Source of the DNA: Flammeovirgaceae bacterium
GTDB lineage: Bacteria > Bacteroidota > Bacteroidia > Cytophagales > Cyclobacteriaceae
Assembly (NCBI GenBank): GCA_023251155.1
Contig: JAHEZH010000001.1
Span: 120,694-178,347 of the forward strand
Direction of reading: 5' to 3'
DNA length: 57,654 nucleotides
Shown: one piece after another, positions 1 through 8,344 of the stretch
Layout of the letters: each line of letters starts with the position of its first letter
Position numbering within the stretch: position 1 is the first letter of the stretch
The notes under the pieces: model-generated
Told to the model about the DNA's origin: nothing
Database searches by the model: none
Seen by the model: only the letters and a program-made list of their open reading frames with translations
Made by a program: the position numbers and the translations under genes

Positions 1-2
1 TT

Positions 3-1298
3 ATCGGAACCATCATTATTCTTGTGCTCACTCCCAAGCTTACCTTCTTCATGTTGCTTACCTTCCCCGTGTTGGTGTTAGCGGCATTGTTCTTCGGCAA
101 ATTCATTCGTAAACTTTCGAAGAAAACACAAGATCAACTGGCCAGTGCCAATGTGATTGTGGAAGAAACCTTTCAATCCATTGCCGTAGTGAAATCATTC
201 ACCAATGAAGTCTTTGAAGTGCTCCGCTATCGCAAATCGTTAAATGATGTGGTGAGCACGGCATTGCACGCTGCACGTTACCGCGGCATATTCATTTCAT
301 TCATTATTCTTACCTTATTCAGCGGTATTGTTGCAGTAAGTTGGTTCGGAGCTACACTTGTGCATGATGGCAAACTCCTTATTGGTGAATTATTTTCTTT
401 CGTACTGTACACGGGGGTGATTGGCGCATCCATTGCCGGGTTAGGTGATTTGTATAGCCAGTTACAGCGCGCTATCGGTGCTTCTGACCGTATTCTCGAA
501 ATCCTGGATTTGAAAGATGAGAAAAGCGCTGATTCCGCTTCGGTAAAGCTACGTGGTGAAATTTCTCTCCAAGAAGTTTCTTTTTCTTATCCTACCCGCT
601 CAGATGTAGTAGTGCTCAAATCCATTTCATTTGATGTGGCGGCTGGTGAAAAGATTGCCTTGGTTGGCCCGAGCGGTTCTGGTAAATCAACCATTATCAA
701 TCTGCTGATGCGCTTCTATCCTATCCATAAGGGTACGATAAAAGCCGATGGCAAAAACATTCTCGATTATGATCTGTCCGCATATCGAAAAAACATTGGC
801 GTAGTACCCCAGGAAGTGATTCTGTTTGGCGGAACGATACGCGAAAACATTGCTTACGGTAAACCCGGGGCATCCGACGATGAGATTCTGATGGCTGCCC
901 GCAAAGCCAATGCATTGGAGTTTATCGAAACCTTCCCTGAAAAACTGGATACCATTGTGGGAGACCGGGGTGTAAAGCTTTCTGGCGGGCAGCGTCAGCG
1001 GGTAGCTATTGCCCGTGCCATTCTGAAGGATCCGGCCATTCTTATTCTGGATGAAGCTACCAGTGCGTTGGATGCAAAATCGGAAAGACTGGTTCAGGAT
1101 GCGTTGCAGAAATTAATGGAAAACAGAACCACTGTTATCATTGCACACCGCTTGAGTACTATACGAAAGGCCGATCGCATCATGGTCATCAAAGACGGCC
1201 AGATTGCCGAATCAGGAACCCACGACCGCCTGATTTCCATGGATGATGGGATTTATAGTAACTTGCTTAAACTTCAGTTGGAAACTGAACCGTCATGA
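3..1298 (+). CDS. ABC exporter, fused permease/ATPase (MsbA-like), 5' truncated
   Basis: This is the C-terminal part of a half-size ABC exporter that moves lipids, peptides or drugs across the inner membrane using ATP. The reading frame is open to the left edge, so the start lies outside the window. The visible part begins in a transmembrane helix of the ABC type-1 domain, with further helices near nt 290-360 and 390-450. It ends in a complete nucleotide-binding domain with Walker A (GPSGSGKST, about nt 666-692), a Q-loop (VVPQE), the signature LSGGQ (about nt 979), Walker B with DEATSALD (about nt 1045) and the H-loop (IIAHR). The TGA stop overlaps the ATG of the next gene (ATGA), so the two are probably co-transcribed. 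The substrate cannot be read from the sequence. MsbA is the closest well-known family, but other B-family exporters look the same. Confidence 0.93.
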   Translation: MGTIIILVLTPKLTFFMLLTFPVLVLAALFFGKFIRKLSKKTQDQLASANVIVEETFQSIAVVKSFTNEVFEVLRYRKSLNDVVSTALHAARYRGIFISFIILTLFSGIVAVSWFGATLVHDGKLLIGELFSFVLYTGVIGASIAGLGDLYSQLQRAIGASDRILEILDLKDEKSADSASVKLRGEISLQEVSFSYPTRSDVVVLKSISFDVAAGEKIALVGPSGSGKSTIINLLMRFYPIHKGTIKADGKNILDYDLSAYRKNIGVVPQEVILFGGTIRENIAYGKPGASDDEILMAARKANALEFIETFPEKLDTIVGDRGVKLSGGQRQRVAIARAILKDPAILILDEATSALDAKSERLVQDALQKLMENRTTVIIAHRLSTIRKADRIMVIKDGQIAESGTHDRLISMDDGIYSNLLKLQLETEPS

Positions 1299-1708
1299 GA
1301 AAAACACAAAACCAGATATTGAAGGATTTCAGGCTGCGCTCCACTACCAGTCGGTCCACCATACTTGATCTTTTTATACACAAAGACTACGCTTTATCGT
1401 ATTCTGATATAGAAAAGGAAGTAGCTGCGGCTTTTGACCGGGTTACGGTTTACCGCACCCTGAAAACTTTTCTGGACAAAGGTGTGGTGCATAAGGTACT
1501 CGATGATGGAGGAAGCCTGAAATACGCTTTATGCAATGATCATTGCTCCTCCAACAATCATCACCACGACCACGTACACTTTAAGTGCATTAAATGTGGA
1601 CAAACTAACTGTTTGGACAATGTTGAAGTGCCTAGCATAAAACTTCCCAATGGCTTTAATGCGAAAGAAATCAACCTTCTTATTCAAGGTATTTGCAACA
1701 AGTGCTAA
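1295..1708 (+). CDS. Fur-family transcriptional regulator
   Basis: This 137-aa DNA-binding regulator of the ferric-uptake-regulator superfamily responds to metal or peroxide. An N-terminal winged helix (residues 15-75, with the recognition-helix signature FDRVTVYRTL) is followed by a His-rich metal-sensing segment (residues 88-97, HHHDHVHF) and two cysteine pairs, CIKC near residue 99 and CNKC at the very C-terminus. These could form the structural Zn site. It overlaps the ABC exporter stop by 4 nt, which supports an operon. Fur, Zur and PerR cannot be told apart here. The long His cluster would fit Zur, and feoAB about 9 kb away would fit Fur, but both are only suggestions. No clear Fur box was found upstream of feoA. 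Confidence 0.92.
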   Translation: MRKTQNQILKDFRLRSTTSRSTILDLFIHKDYALSYSDIEKEVAAAFDRVTVYRTLKTFLDKGVVHKVLDDGGSLKYALCNDHCSSNNHHHDHVHFKCIKCGQTNCLDNVEVPSIKLPNGFNAKEINLLIQGICNKC

Positions 1709-1768
1709 TTATTTTTTTAACTGGGTTTCTTTTCGCACATTGTATAGCATTAAGCACACGTGTAAGTT

Positions 1769-1797
1769 TTTGAGTTTACGGAATATTCGTAGATTTG
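1769..1797 (+). promoter_or_regulatory. Bacteroidota-type promoter of terC
   Basis: A TTTG at 1769-1772 and TAGATTTG at 1790-1797 match the Bacteroidota primary sigma consensus (TTTG at -33, TAnnTTTG at -7), with a 17-nt spacer that is slightly short. Transcription would start near 1803, about 75 nt before the terC start codon and just before the hairpin at 1810-1843. Confidence 0.5.
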
Positions 1798-1809
1798 ATA
1801 CTTATGGGG

Positions 1810-1851
1810 GGTGATTACCAGTCGATTTTGGCCGATAATCACCTCTTTTTT
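1810..1851 (+). terminator. Hairpin plus U-run: terminator of the fur operon or attenuator in the terC leader
   Basis: GGTGATTA (1810-1817) pairs perfectly with TAATCACC (1836-1843), with inner CCA/TGG pairing, and is followed at once by TCTTTTTT (1844-1851). The shape is that of an intrinsic terminator. It lies 100 nt after the fur stop but only 28 nt before the terC ATG, and downstream of the likely terC promoter. It may therefore act as a leader attenuator. Confidence 0.6.
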
Positions 1852-1878
1852 AACCCTCAAATACAAGAATAAAAAGGC

Positions 1879-2880
1879 ATGCTTCTCTTTTCGTTGTTTG
1901 GTGATAGTCAACACATAGAGACTATTCTTTTCGGTGTTTTTGCATTAGTTATTCTTGTTTTCCTTTTGGTCGATTTAGGAGTCTTCAATAAGACAGCACA
2001 TAAGACAACCACTAAATCAGCGCTCTATCAATCCATTTTCTGGGTTATTGTGAGCATGATCTTCTGCTTTCTCATCTACAAATTTGACGATCGTGGAGCA
2101 GATGCCGCTGTGGAGTATTTGTCCGCCTACCTCACGGAATATGCGCTGTCCGTAGATAATATTTTTGTTATCCTTCTTATCCTAAAATACTTCACGGTAA
2201 AAGAAGAATACTATCACAAGATTCTCTTCTGGGGAATTCTTGGAGCGGTTGTCTTCCGGGGTGTATTTATTTTTGTGGGAGCGATATTCATCCACAAATT
2301 CCACGCTATTCTTTACGTATTCGGTGTGTTTCTGATCTACTCTGGGATTAAAATCTACTTTGAAGACAGCGATGAAAAGATTGATCCTGAGAAAAACCCG
2401 ATTCTTAAGCTGTGCCGCAAGTACCTTCCCCTTACCGATGACGAGGCGGGTGGAAAGTTCGTAATAACAAAGCCTAAACTGATGTTTACTCCTTTGTTCC
2501 TGGTGATTGTATTGATTGAAACGACCGATTTAATTTTTGCTGTTGATTCTATCCCTGCTGCATTTGCGATCACCCAAAACGAATTCCTGATTTATACTTC
2601 CAATATTTTTGCCGTAATGGGCCTCCGCGCCATGTTCTTTTTACTGTCAGGAATTATTGATAAGTTCTATCTTCTTCAGAAAGGACTTTCGATTATTCTG
2701 TTCTTTATTGGAGCAAAGATGTTGCTGGAAATAGGAAGAGGTTCCGATTTCATTCCGGATATCCTTACAGATATGCCTCCGATCCTTTCATTCGTGATTA
2801 TAATTCTCACGCTTACCTTATCAATCGTGTTTTCCATCTTCATCCCGAAGAAAGAAAATACCGATGGAGAACATTACTAG
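1879..2880 (+). CDS. TerC family integral membrane protein (Alx-like)
   Basis: This 333-aa inner-membrane protein has about nine hydrophobic segments. TerC/Alx proteins are linked to manganese export, metallation of exported enzymes and tellurite or pH responses. The family's two acidic membrane motifs are visible: ALSVDNIFVIL near residue 90 and ETTDLIFAVDSIPAAFAI near residue 214. Their aspartates are the presumed metal-binding residues. The length and the DSDEKIDPEKNP loop between the halves are typical of the Alx type. A promoter and a terminator-like leader hairpin sit directly upstream, so expression is probably controlled separately from fur. A hairpin spans its stop codon. I did not find the yybP-ykoY manganese riboswitch that controls many relatives. 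Confidence 0.92.
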   Translation: MLLFSLFGDSQHIETILFGVFALVILVFLLVDLGVFNKTAHKTTTKSALYQSIFWVIVSMIFCFLIYKFDDRGADAAVEYLSAYLTEYALSVDNIFVILLILKYFTVKEEYYHKILFWGILGAVVFRGVFIFVGAIFIHKFHAILYVFGVFLIYSGIKIYFEDSDEKIDPEKNPILKLCRKYLPLTDDEAGGKFVITKPKLMFTPLFLVIVLIETTDLIFAVDSIPAAFAITQNEFLIYTSNIFAVMGLRAMFFLLSGIIDKFYLLQKGLSIILFFIGAKMLLEIGRGSDFIPDILTDMPPILSFVIIILTLTLSIVFSIFIPKKENTDGEHY

Positions 2881-2895
2881 GTAACATTCTCCATC
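2863..2895. terminator. Hairpin across the terC stop codon
   Basis: GATGGAGAA (2863-2871) is complementary to TTCTCCATC (2887-2895), and TTAC (2874-2877) pairs with GTAA (2881-2884). The TAG stop of terC begins the loop. There is no T-run, so this is a weak terminator candidate between the convergent terC and LETM1-like genes. A second small stem, ACTCAAA/TTTGAGT, lies at 2904-2922. Confidence 0.35.
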
Positions 2896-2921
2896 AGGAT
2901 CGTACTCAAATTTCTTTTGAG

Positions 2922-4196
2922 TTAAGCAGCCAGTACTTCTGCGAAAAAATCTTTCGGTAAGATCTTCATCAGTACAGGCAACGTGAGGAAGCGTTTTGGT
3001 AATGAAATAATCACAAATGTAGGGATGGTTTTGAGCGCGGCAATAAGCTCATGCTGCATCTTGTCTTTTTCCTCTACCGATAACTCCGCAGATCTGGCTT
3101 TTAACAAGAGCGCCATCATCTCTTCATTCTCTTTTACTTCTTTGATCAGTTTAATTTTATGGTTAGCGGTAACGCGCGATAGTCGCTGTATAAACTGCTC
3201 ACTTACCTGGTCGTAGTCCTTTCTGTTTTGAAGCTTATTCAGCTCTTCCCAATGTTCGAGTACAAAACCTTCAATAGCCATCATACTATTTTCCAGGTCA
3301 TCTTCCGAGAAGTGTAAATAGTCGCAGAGCTTCTTCAGGAACTGAAGCTCATTGTCCTCCACTTTACGATCGGCCCAGATCGTAAGAATGGCCATTTCAA
3401 GGAAATACTTTTTCAGTATCCACGAATTGTTGGTGGGCAGGTTGATGGATTCAATCTCAATTCCTTTCTCGAAAATTTCCAAGGCCTGCTTTTTCTTCTC
3501 GGGCGATAATGCCGCGCTTTGCAGGAAATACTCTAACAGCCTGCGCTCTTCGTACTCAATATTAAAATTGGCATGAGCAGCCATGGCAATAATCTTTACT
3601 ACAGAAAAGCGAAGTTCTTCCCGCTCATATTTAAAGAAATCGGAAACAATACGATCGGCATTGGTATGGATCCATTGCCCAAAAATGAAGATGTCCAAAA
3701 ACAGCAGACTGTTATGGAAAAACATCGTCCAGAAATTATCATTGTCACCTACCGTGTGATCGATTCGTTTATCCAGAATTATTTCCGCCAGCTCAAGTGG
3801 CGACTTCTTACGACCGAATAAAGTCTTGGCAGGAGTGGAAAGCTCAGGAAAAATATTGTTGTAGAAATTACCAATGCTCTCCAGTGTTTTCATGGTCACA
3901 TCAGAAAGCTCAGCCACATTTTTGATCGGCCGGTCATAAAACAGCAATGAACTGCTGATAAGACTTTCGGCAAGAAGAATTTTCATCTTCTCTTTTTGAT
4001 CCCAGTTTTTGGAATCCGGGTGATTTAATAAGTCAACGGATTGTCCGTACATCAGGCCTGTAGGCTGCAGTACGCGATAGAGCGAGTGTTCGGGATGGGA
4101 AGCATTTCGTCCGCTGATCGAAAGATCTTTTAGCAAATCCTGGCGAAAATCCAGATACTCTTTTAACCAACCCTTGTCACCAGGCCTCATTATCAT
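2922..4196 (-). CDS. LETM1-related protein with TerB-like helical repeats
   Basis: This is a 424-aa, mostly helical protein. The middle holds two TerB-like helical units, one around residues 195-240 (AMAAHANFNIEYEERRLLEYF) and one around residues 265-310 (TIWADRKVEDNELQFLKKLC). The C-terminal 80 residues resemble the LETM1 ribosome-binding domain, ending with SLPKRFLTLPVLMKILPKDF. Similar Bacteroidota proteins are annotated as LETM1-related biofilm-associated proteins, but their biochemical role is unknown. I chose the ATG at 4196 because the longer frame would begin with TTG. ATG 4190 is equally possible. It lies 51 nt downstream of purE on the same strand and is probably the last gene of that operon. 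No signal peptide is seen. Confidence 0.75.
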   Translation of the reverse strand: MIMRPGDKGWLKEYLDFRQDLLKDLSISGRNASHPEHSLYRVLQPTGLMYGQSVDLLNHPDSKNWDQKEKMKILLAESLISSSLLFYDRPIKNVAELSDVTMKTLESIGNFYNNIFPELSTPAKTLFGRKKSPLELAEIILDKRIDHTVGDNDNFWTMFFHNSLLFLDIFIFGQWIHTNADRIVSDFFKYEREELRFSVVKIIAMAAHANFNIEYEERRLLEYFLQSAALSPEKKKQALEIFEKGIEIESINLPTNNSWILKKYFLEMAILTIWADRKVEDNELQFLKKLCDYLHFSEDDLENSMMAIEGFVLEHWEELNKLQNRKDYDQVSEQFIQRLSRVTANHKIKLIKEVKENEEMMALLLKARSAELSVEEKDKMQHELIAALKTIPTFVIISLPKRFLTLPVLMKILPKDFFAEVLAA

Positions 4197-4247
4197 GGGA
4201 ATATTTTGGCGAGAAGTTACGCATTTTAACAAACCATGCAAGACTTC

Positions 4248-4760
4248 CTATTCAGAAATACGCCAACCTTTCTTTTCAATGTCACGAGCAGACTCCTCCA
4301 CTTTTTCTTTGAGACTCTTTTTAAACTCATCCAGCCGCTGAGCTACCGCCTGATTGTCGGCCCCGATAATCTGTGCAGCAAGTATTCCAGCATTGCGTGC
4401 ACCATTAAGAGCAACCGTTGCTACCGGAACTCCGGAGGGCATTTGCAAAATGGATAGAATAGAATCCCAGCCATCGATGGAATTGGACGAGTGAATAGGA
4501 ACACCAATCACCGGCAACGAGGTAAGTGAAGCCACCATACCCGGTAGGTGCGCTGCACCCCCGGCACCTGCTATTATTACTTTCAATCCGCGTGAACGAG
4601 CTGTGGTTCCGTATTCCATCATGCGCTCCGGTGTGCGATGAGCAGACACCACTGTCAGTTCAAAAGGTATTTTCAGATCTTCCAGAAACGCTGCCGCTTC
4701 TTTCATCACTTTCAGGTCGGACTGGCTGCCCATAATAATACCAATAACAGGTGTGCTCAT
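4248..4760 (-). CDS. purE: 5-(carboxyamino)imidazole ribonucleotide mutase
   Basis: PurE converts N5-CAIR to CAIR in de novo purine synthesis. The 170-aa length fits class I PurE. The diagnostic segments are GSQSDLKVMKEA near the N-terminus (phosphate-binding loop), VVSAHRTPERM (catalytic His, residues 38-48) and AGGAAHLPGMVAS (residues 67-79). The start overlaps the stop of purK by 4 nt, the standard translational coupling of purK-purE. Because PurK supplies its substrate, the enzyme must be the class I mutase rather than the AIR carboxylase of class II. Confidence 0.97.
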   Translation of the reverse strand: MSTPVIGIIMGSQSDLKVMKEAAAFLEDLKIPFELTVVSAHRTPERMMEYGTTARSRGLKVIIAGAGGAAHLPGMVASLTSLPVIGVPIHSSNSIDGWDSILSILQMPSGVPVATVALNGARNAGILAAQIIGADNQAVAQRLDEFKKSLKEKVEESARDIEKKGWRISE

Positions 4761-5896
4761 GCGATTACTTTAAGAGTGTCTTTAACGTATTTTGCTTTTT
4801 TCTTCAGGCTGTCGAAATCTTTATCTACAATGGTCACATGGCCCATCTTACGGAACGGCTTGGTCATTTTTTTTCCGTACAAATGAACATGTACCCCTGG
4901 TACATTTACCACATCTTCAAAGCCCACATACGTAGCCAAACCGGAATAACCATCTTCACCCAGCAAATTGACCATAGCACTGGGAAGAAGTTCGGTAGTA
5001 TCACCAAAAGGAAGATTGAGAATAGCGCGCAGGTGCTGCTCGTACTGTGAGGTGATGTTCGCTTCGATGGTCTGATGCCCGCTGTTATGCGGACGAGGTG
5101 CCACTTCATTAACCAATACCTTACCCTCTTTGGTAACAAACATCTCCACGGCCAGCAATCCCACCAAATTCAGTTCTTCAATTACCTTTCTGGCTATCTT
5201 CTGTGCTTCATCGCCAATGGACTTTGTAATTTGTGCCGGTGCAAAGAGATACTCTACCAGGTTCGCTTCCGGATGAAATACCATTTCCACACATGGAAAT
5301 GAGGTCACCTCTCCTCTTTCATTACGAGCCACAATCACCGCAATCTCTTTGTCGAAATCAATTAGTTTTTCAAGAAGGCCGGGAGCGTCAAATGCTTTTT
5401 CCAGATCTTTTTCTTCGCGTAATACCTGCACGCCTCTTCCATCATACCCTTCTTTTCCCAACTTATTGACAGCAGGAAGAAATGATTTGTTTTGAATGAC
5501 CTCTTCCTTATTGCGGGTAAGGAGAAACTCTGCAGTGGGTATTCCTTTTTCGAGATAAAACTGTTTTTGTGTGCGCTTGTCTTTAATCAGCTCGATTAAC
5601 TCTGGCTGTGGGAAAACTTTTTTTCCCTGTTTCACCAGTTCCCTGAGCGCATCAGTATTTACGTTTTCTATTTCGATGGTGATCAGATCGCACGATTGGC
5701 CAAACCTCATGACCGTATCAAAGTCCGTGAGTTTTCCATGCGTAAACTCGGCCAGCTGGTGGCAGGGTGCCTGTGGATCGGGATCAAGGATGGAGAAATT
5801 GATATTGAAGTCGATACCGGACTGGATCAGCATACGGCCCAGTTGGCCTCCGCCAAGAATACCCAGTTTGAAATTTTGATAAAATGCCTGCGCCAT
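4757..5896 (-). CDS. purK: 5-(carboxyamino)imidazole ribonucleotide synthase
   Basis: PurK uses ATP and bicarbonate to carboxylate AIR to N5-CAIR, the step before PurE. It is a 379-aa ATP-grasp protein. The N-terminal Rossmann-like motif GILGGGQLGRML (residues 12-23), the grasp loop KLGKEGYDGRGVQVL (near residue 145) and the metal-binding stretch VNEVAPRPHNSGH (near residue 264) are all clear. It is coupled to purE by a 4-nt overlap and starts 51 nt after the HEAT/cyclophilin gene, so these genes may share a transcript. Confidence 0.97.
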   Translation of the reverse strand: MAQAFYQNFKLGILGGGQLGRMLIQSGIDFNINFSILDPDPQAPCHQLAEFTHGKLTDFDTVMRFGQSCDLITIEIENVNTDALRELVKQGKKVFPQPELIELIKDKRTQKQFYLEKGIPTAEFLLTRNKEEVIQNKSFLPAVNKLGKEGYDGRGVQVLREEKDLEKAFDAPGLLEKLIDFDKEIAVIVARNERGEVTSFPCVEMVFHPEANLVEYLFAPAQITKSIGDEAQKIARKVIEELNLVGLLAVEMFVTKEGKVLVNEVAPRPHNSGHQTIEANITSQYEQHLRAILNLPFGDTTELLPSAMVNLLGEDGYSGLATYVGFEDVVNVPGVHVHLYGKKMTKPFRKMGHVTIVDKDFDSLKKKAKYVKDTLKVIA

Positions 5897-5947
5897 AAAA
5901 AGCGCAAATTAAGAAATTCTTGTTGCTCTGGTTTGAAGCTGTTGGGC

Positions 5948-7855
5948 TTAATCGATGAGCGTGACGGTAAGTATCTGATCACCCACCTCCAGCGCATCGA
6001 CCACTTCCATTCCGTTGAGCACATCCGCAAAAAGGGTATATCGTCCATCCAGGTGCGGAGTCGGTGAATGAGTGATGAACCATTGTGTTCCTTCAGTGTC
6101 TTTACCTGCCGAAGCCATGCCTACGGATCCGGTCTTATAATTTTTCATGGGGAATTCAGAGCGGATCGAATAGTCTTCGCTACCATAACCATCGCCACGG
6201 TAACAGCCTGCCTGAATCACAAAATTAGGAACCACCCGATGAACAAATTTCTGATCGAAATATTTCTTTCTCACCAGATCAACATAGTTAGCGACCGACC
6301 CGGGTGCATCCTCTACATGGAGTTGCAAAATGATCTCCCCTTTTGTGGTTGTTATCAAAACTTCCTGGTCTTTCTTTATCGACTTCACCAGCTCCCAATT
6401 AATGGGATGATTGTATTGATTTTTCGGGGGTTCCGGTTTCTTCCTTCCTTCGAAATAAGCAATGGCCTCTTCCAGTGGGTGCAATGCCTCGTAGTCCTTG
6501 GGCAATGACAATTTCTTTTTTGCTGTCTGCAGAAAACGATAGTCTTTGATAATTGATCTGTAATCAAATGTAGAATCGGAAAGTGCTGAAGCGATTGTAC
6601 CCATGACTGCCACATCGCCATCCAGTATGGCTTGTTCATAAAGTTGCGCAAAAGCTGGCTTCTGCTTAACATCAAAATCTTTATTCCCATTGATTTTCGT
6701 CAATGCCTGTGCTGCTGCTGATTTTATAACCAGCACTTTGGTCTTGATTAATTCATCACCAATAAACGGGTAAGTACTTGTCACCCGGGCAAGCACCAAT
6801 AACAATGCTGCCTTTTGATAATGGTTCTGCGATTTGTTATAAACCGCCTTTACGTCCTCTACTATTTTGTCGGATGGATCAACTGAAAGAATTGCTTCGT
6901 ACAGATTTGCCTGTACTCGCCAGTTAGCCGAGGAGATGGCCTTTAAAATTTCCGGTTTCTGATCCGGTGTAATCACATTCTTGATCACCTCAGAACTGGC
7001 AATAGCAACATGGATATTTTTATCAACCAGTGCTTTCATCAGTAATGGAAGTGTTTCCGCCACCGGAAAAGCGGAAAGAGATCGTACTGCACCCACACGT
7101 ACACGTTCATCTTTCTCTTTATCTAAAATATCGGCTAATACCGAAAGCGCTTTTTCTTTGCGTACTTTTTTGAGTGCAGATGCGGAAGCCATTCGCACCT
7201 CGGGTGATTGATCGTTCTGCGCTGCCTCGATAATCACTTCTTCAAAAGAATGTCCATAGCGTTTTGAGCGGGAGAAGAAATGAGCCGCCCCCAGCCGGGT
7301 TTGATAAGAGTACTTCGCTTCTAAAAATGTTTTGGCTTTATTTTCAATCAGGGAGTCCGACAGATTTCTCAAACCCAGCTGATAAAAACTCCAGGACAAT
7401 CCTTCGGTGGTCAATGAATCCGTAGCCGGGTAATTAAGCAAGATGCCGACATCATTTTTGCTGAAGCATTTTCCTGCTGCCTTTAATGCTTCACTTACCA
7501 ACAAGTGATCTTTATCTTGTAAAGAGGGAATCAGCGAATTGGCGGAAGCAAATGTTCCGGTTTGTCCAAGCGCAAAGGCCGCTGCTCTTCGCACATCAGC
7601 ATCCTGATCTTCCAGTAAAACACTTCCCAGAGAAGGAGCCGCCAGTGAATCCTGAACGGAGGCAAGCGCCAGCACGGCTGCTTTTCTATAGACTGCATTT
7701 TCTGAATGCAGAAAAGATAGAAGACTATCAGTTGTTCTTTTATCCTGCAGGTCTGCAATTTTTATTAGTACAGGATCAGCAAAATGATTGGGCTCTTTTT
7801 TAGTACAGCTTAATAAAACCATTACCAGAAAAGTCGAAGAGAAAATGAGGCGCAT
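5948..7855 (-). CDS. Lipoprotein with HEAT repeats and a C-terminal cyclophilin-type peptidyl-prolyl isomerase domain
   Basis: This 635-aa envelope lipoprotein starts at the ATG at 7855, giving a signal peptide with lipobox VLLSC (Cys at about residue 17). The start leaves 7 nt to the upstream stop. Residues 35-430 contain repeated HEAT-like helical pairs (for example AVYRKAAVLALASV and ADVRRAAAFALGQTG). Residues 490-635 form a cyclophilin domain with EVLITTTKGEIILQL, KFVHRVVPNFVIQAG (catalytic Arg in HRVVPNF), GSVGMASAG and GTQWFITHSPTPHLDGRYTLF. Cyclophilins speed up proline isomerisation. The HEAT part could position the enzyme on outer-membrane or periplasmic clients, which is inference. 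The pairing of the two domains is unusual outside Bacteroidota. Confidence 0.92.
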   Translation of the reverse strand: MRLIFSSTFLVMVLLSCTKKEPNHFADPVLIKIADLQDKRTTDSLLSFLHSENAVYRKAAVLALASVQDSLAAPSLGSVLLEDQDADVRRAAAFALGQTGTFASANSLIPSLQDKDHLLVSEALKAAGKCFSKNDVGILLNYPATDSLTTEGLSWSFYQLGLRNLSDSLIENKAKTFLEAKYSYQTRLGAAHFFSRSKRYGHSFEEVIIEAAQNDQSPEVRMASASALKKVRKEKALSVLADILDKEKDERVRVGAVRSLSAFPVAETLPLLMKALVDKNIHVAIASSEVIKNVITPDQKPEILKAISSANWRVQANLYEAILSVDPSDKIVEDVKAVYNKSQNHYQKAALLLVLARVTSTYPFIGDELIKTKVLVIKSAAAQALTKINGNKDFDVKQKPAFAQLYEQAILDGDVAVMGTIASALSDSTFDYRSIIKDYRFLQTAKKKLSLPKDYEALHPLEEAIAYFEGRKKPEPPKNQYNHPINWELVKSIKKDQEVLITTTKGEIILQLHVEDAPGSVANYVDLVRKKYFDQKFVHRVVPNFVIQAGCYRGDGYGSEDYSIRSEFPMKNYKTGSVGMASAGKDTEGTQWFITHSPTPHLDGRYTLFADVLNGMEVVDALEVGDQILTVTLID

Positions 7856-7862
7856 ACTGTTT

Positions 7863-8240
7863 TTATATCGCCTTGGCGGCATGCGCTACCACATCATTGA
7901 ATTCAATGCCGGCCATCTTGATCGAATAAAGAAGAAGACGTACTTCTTTTACGTGTACCGATCCATCTACCTCAGATAATTTGTAGAGATGAACAAAGGC
8001 ATTCAGTTTTTCCTCCTGACTGCATTCATTGATCAGCGCAATACCCTGCTGATAAATTTCGCGCTCTTTCTTCTGTACGATCTCCTGCTCAAACTCGTTT
8101 AATATCGAATCCGGAATCTCTTCTTTATTTTTTATTGCAATTAGTGCATTGCGTTCATTTTCATCAATTACACCATCTGCACTGATGAGCAGGTGAACGA
8201 GGTGGAGAAGTCCGAGGTGATAGTTTTTGTTGGTCGCCAT
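7863..8240 (-). CDS. TerB-like helical protein
   Basis: This is a 125-aa soluble, mostly helical protein with the TerB pattern: LLHLVHLLISADGVIDENERNALIAI at residues 11-36, of which ADGVIDENE is the key part, and a second acidic site HLYKLSEVDGSVHVKEVRLL near residues 85-104. TerB-like domains are metal-binding helical modules. The exact role here is unknown. It sits 7 nt upstream of the HEAT/cyclophilin lipoprotein and about 100 nt downstream of feoB. The cluster thus has TerB-like domains at both ends, this protein and the LETM1-like one. Confidence 0.7.
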   Translation of the reverse strand: MATNKNYHLGLLHLVHLLISADGVIDENERNALIAIKNKEEIPDSILNEFEQEIVQKKEREIYQQGIALINECSQEEKLNAFVHLYKLSEVDGSVHVKEVRLLLYSIKMAGIEFNDVVAHAAKAI

Positions 8241-8292
8241 ATCTTGTTAGACAATCCCTAAATATAACGGAATAGATTTTTTGTAAAAGATA

Positions 8293-8315
8293 AATGTAAG
8301 TTCTTGCCTTACATT
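8293..8315 (-). terminator. Stem-loop downstream of feoB
   Basis: AATGTAAG (8293-8300) pairs perfectly with CTTACATT (8308-8315) around a 7-nt loop, 30 nt after the feoB stop. On the minus strand it is followed by TATCTTTTAC, a poor U-tract, so this is only a weak terminator candidate. Confidence 0.35.
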
Positions 8316-8344
8316 CTTTCCACAAATGAGAATCTGTAACTTAT

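Noticed and set aside
1709-1878. yybP-ykoY manganese riboswitch upstream of terC
   Set aside because: TerC relatives often carry it, but the conserved aptamer elements are not present. Only a simple hairpin with a U-run is seen.
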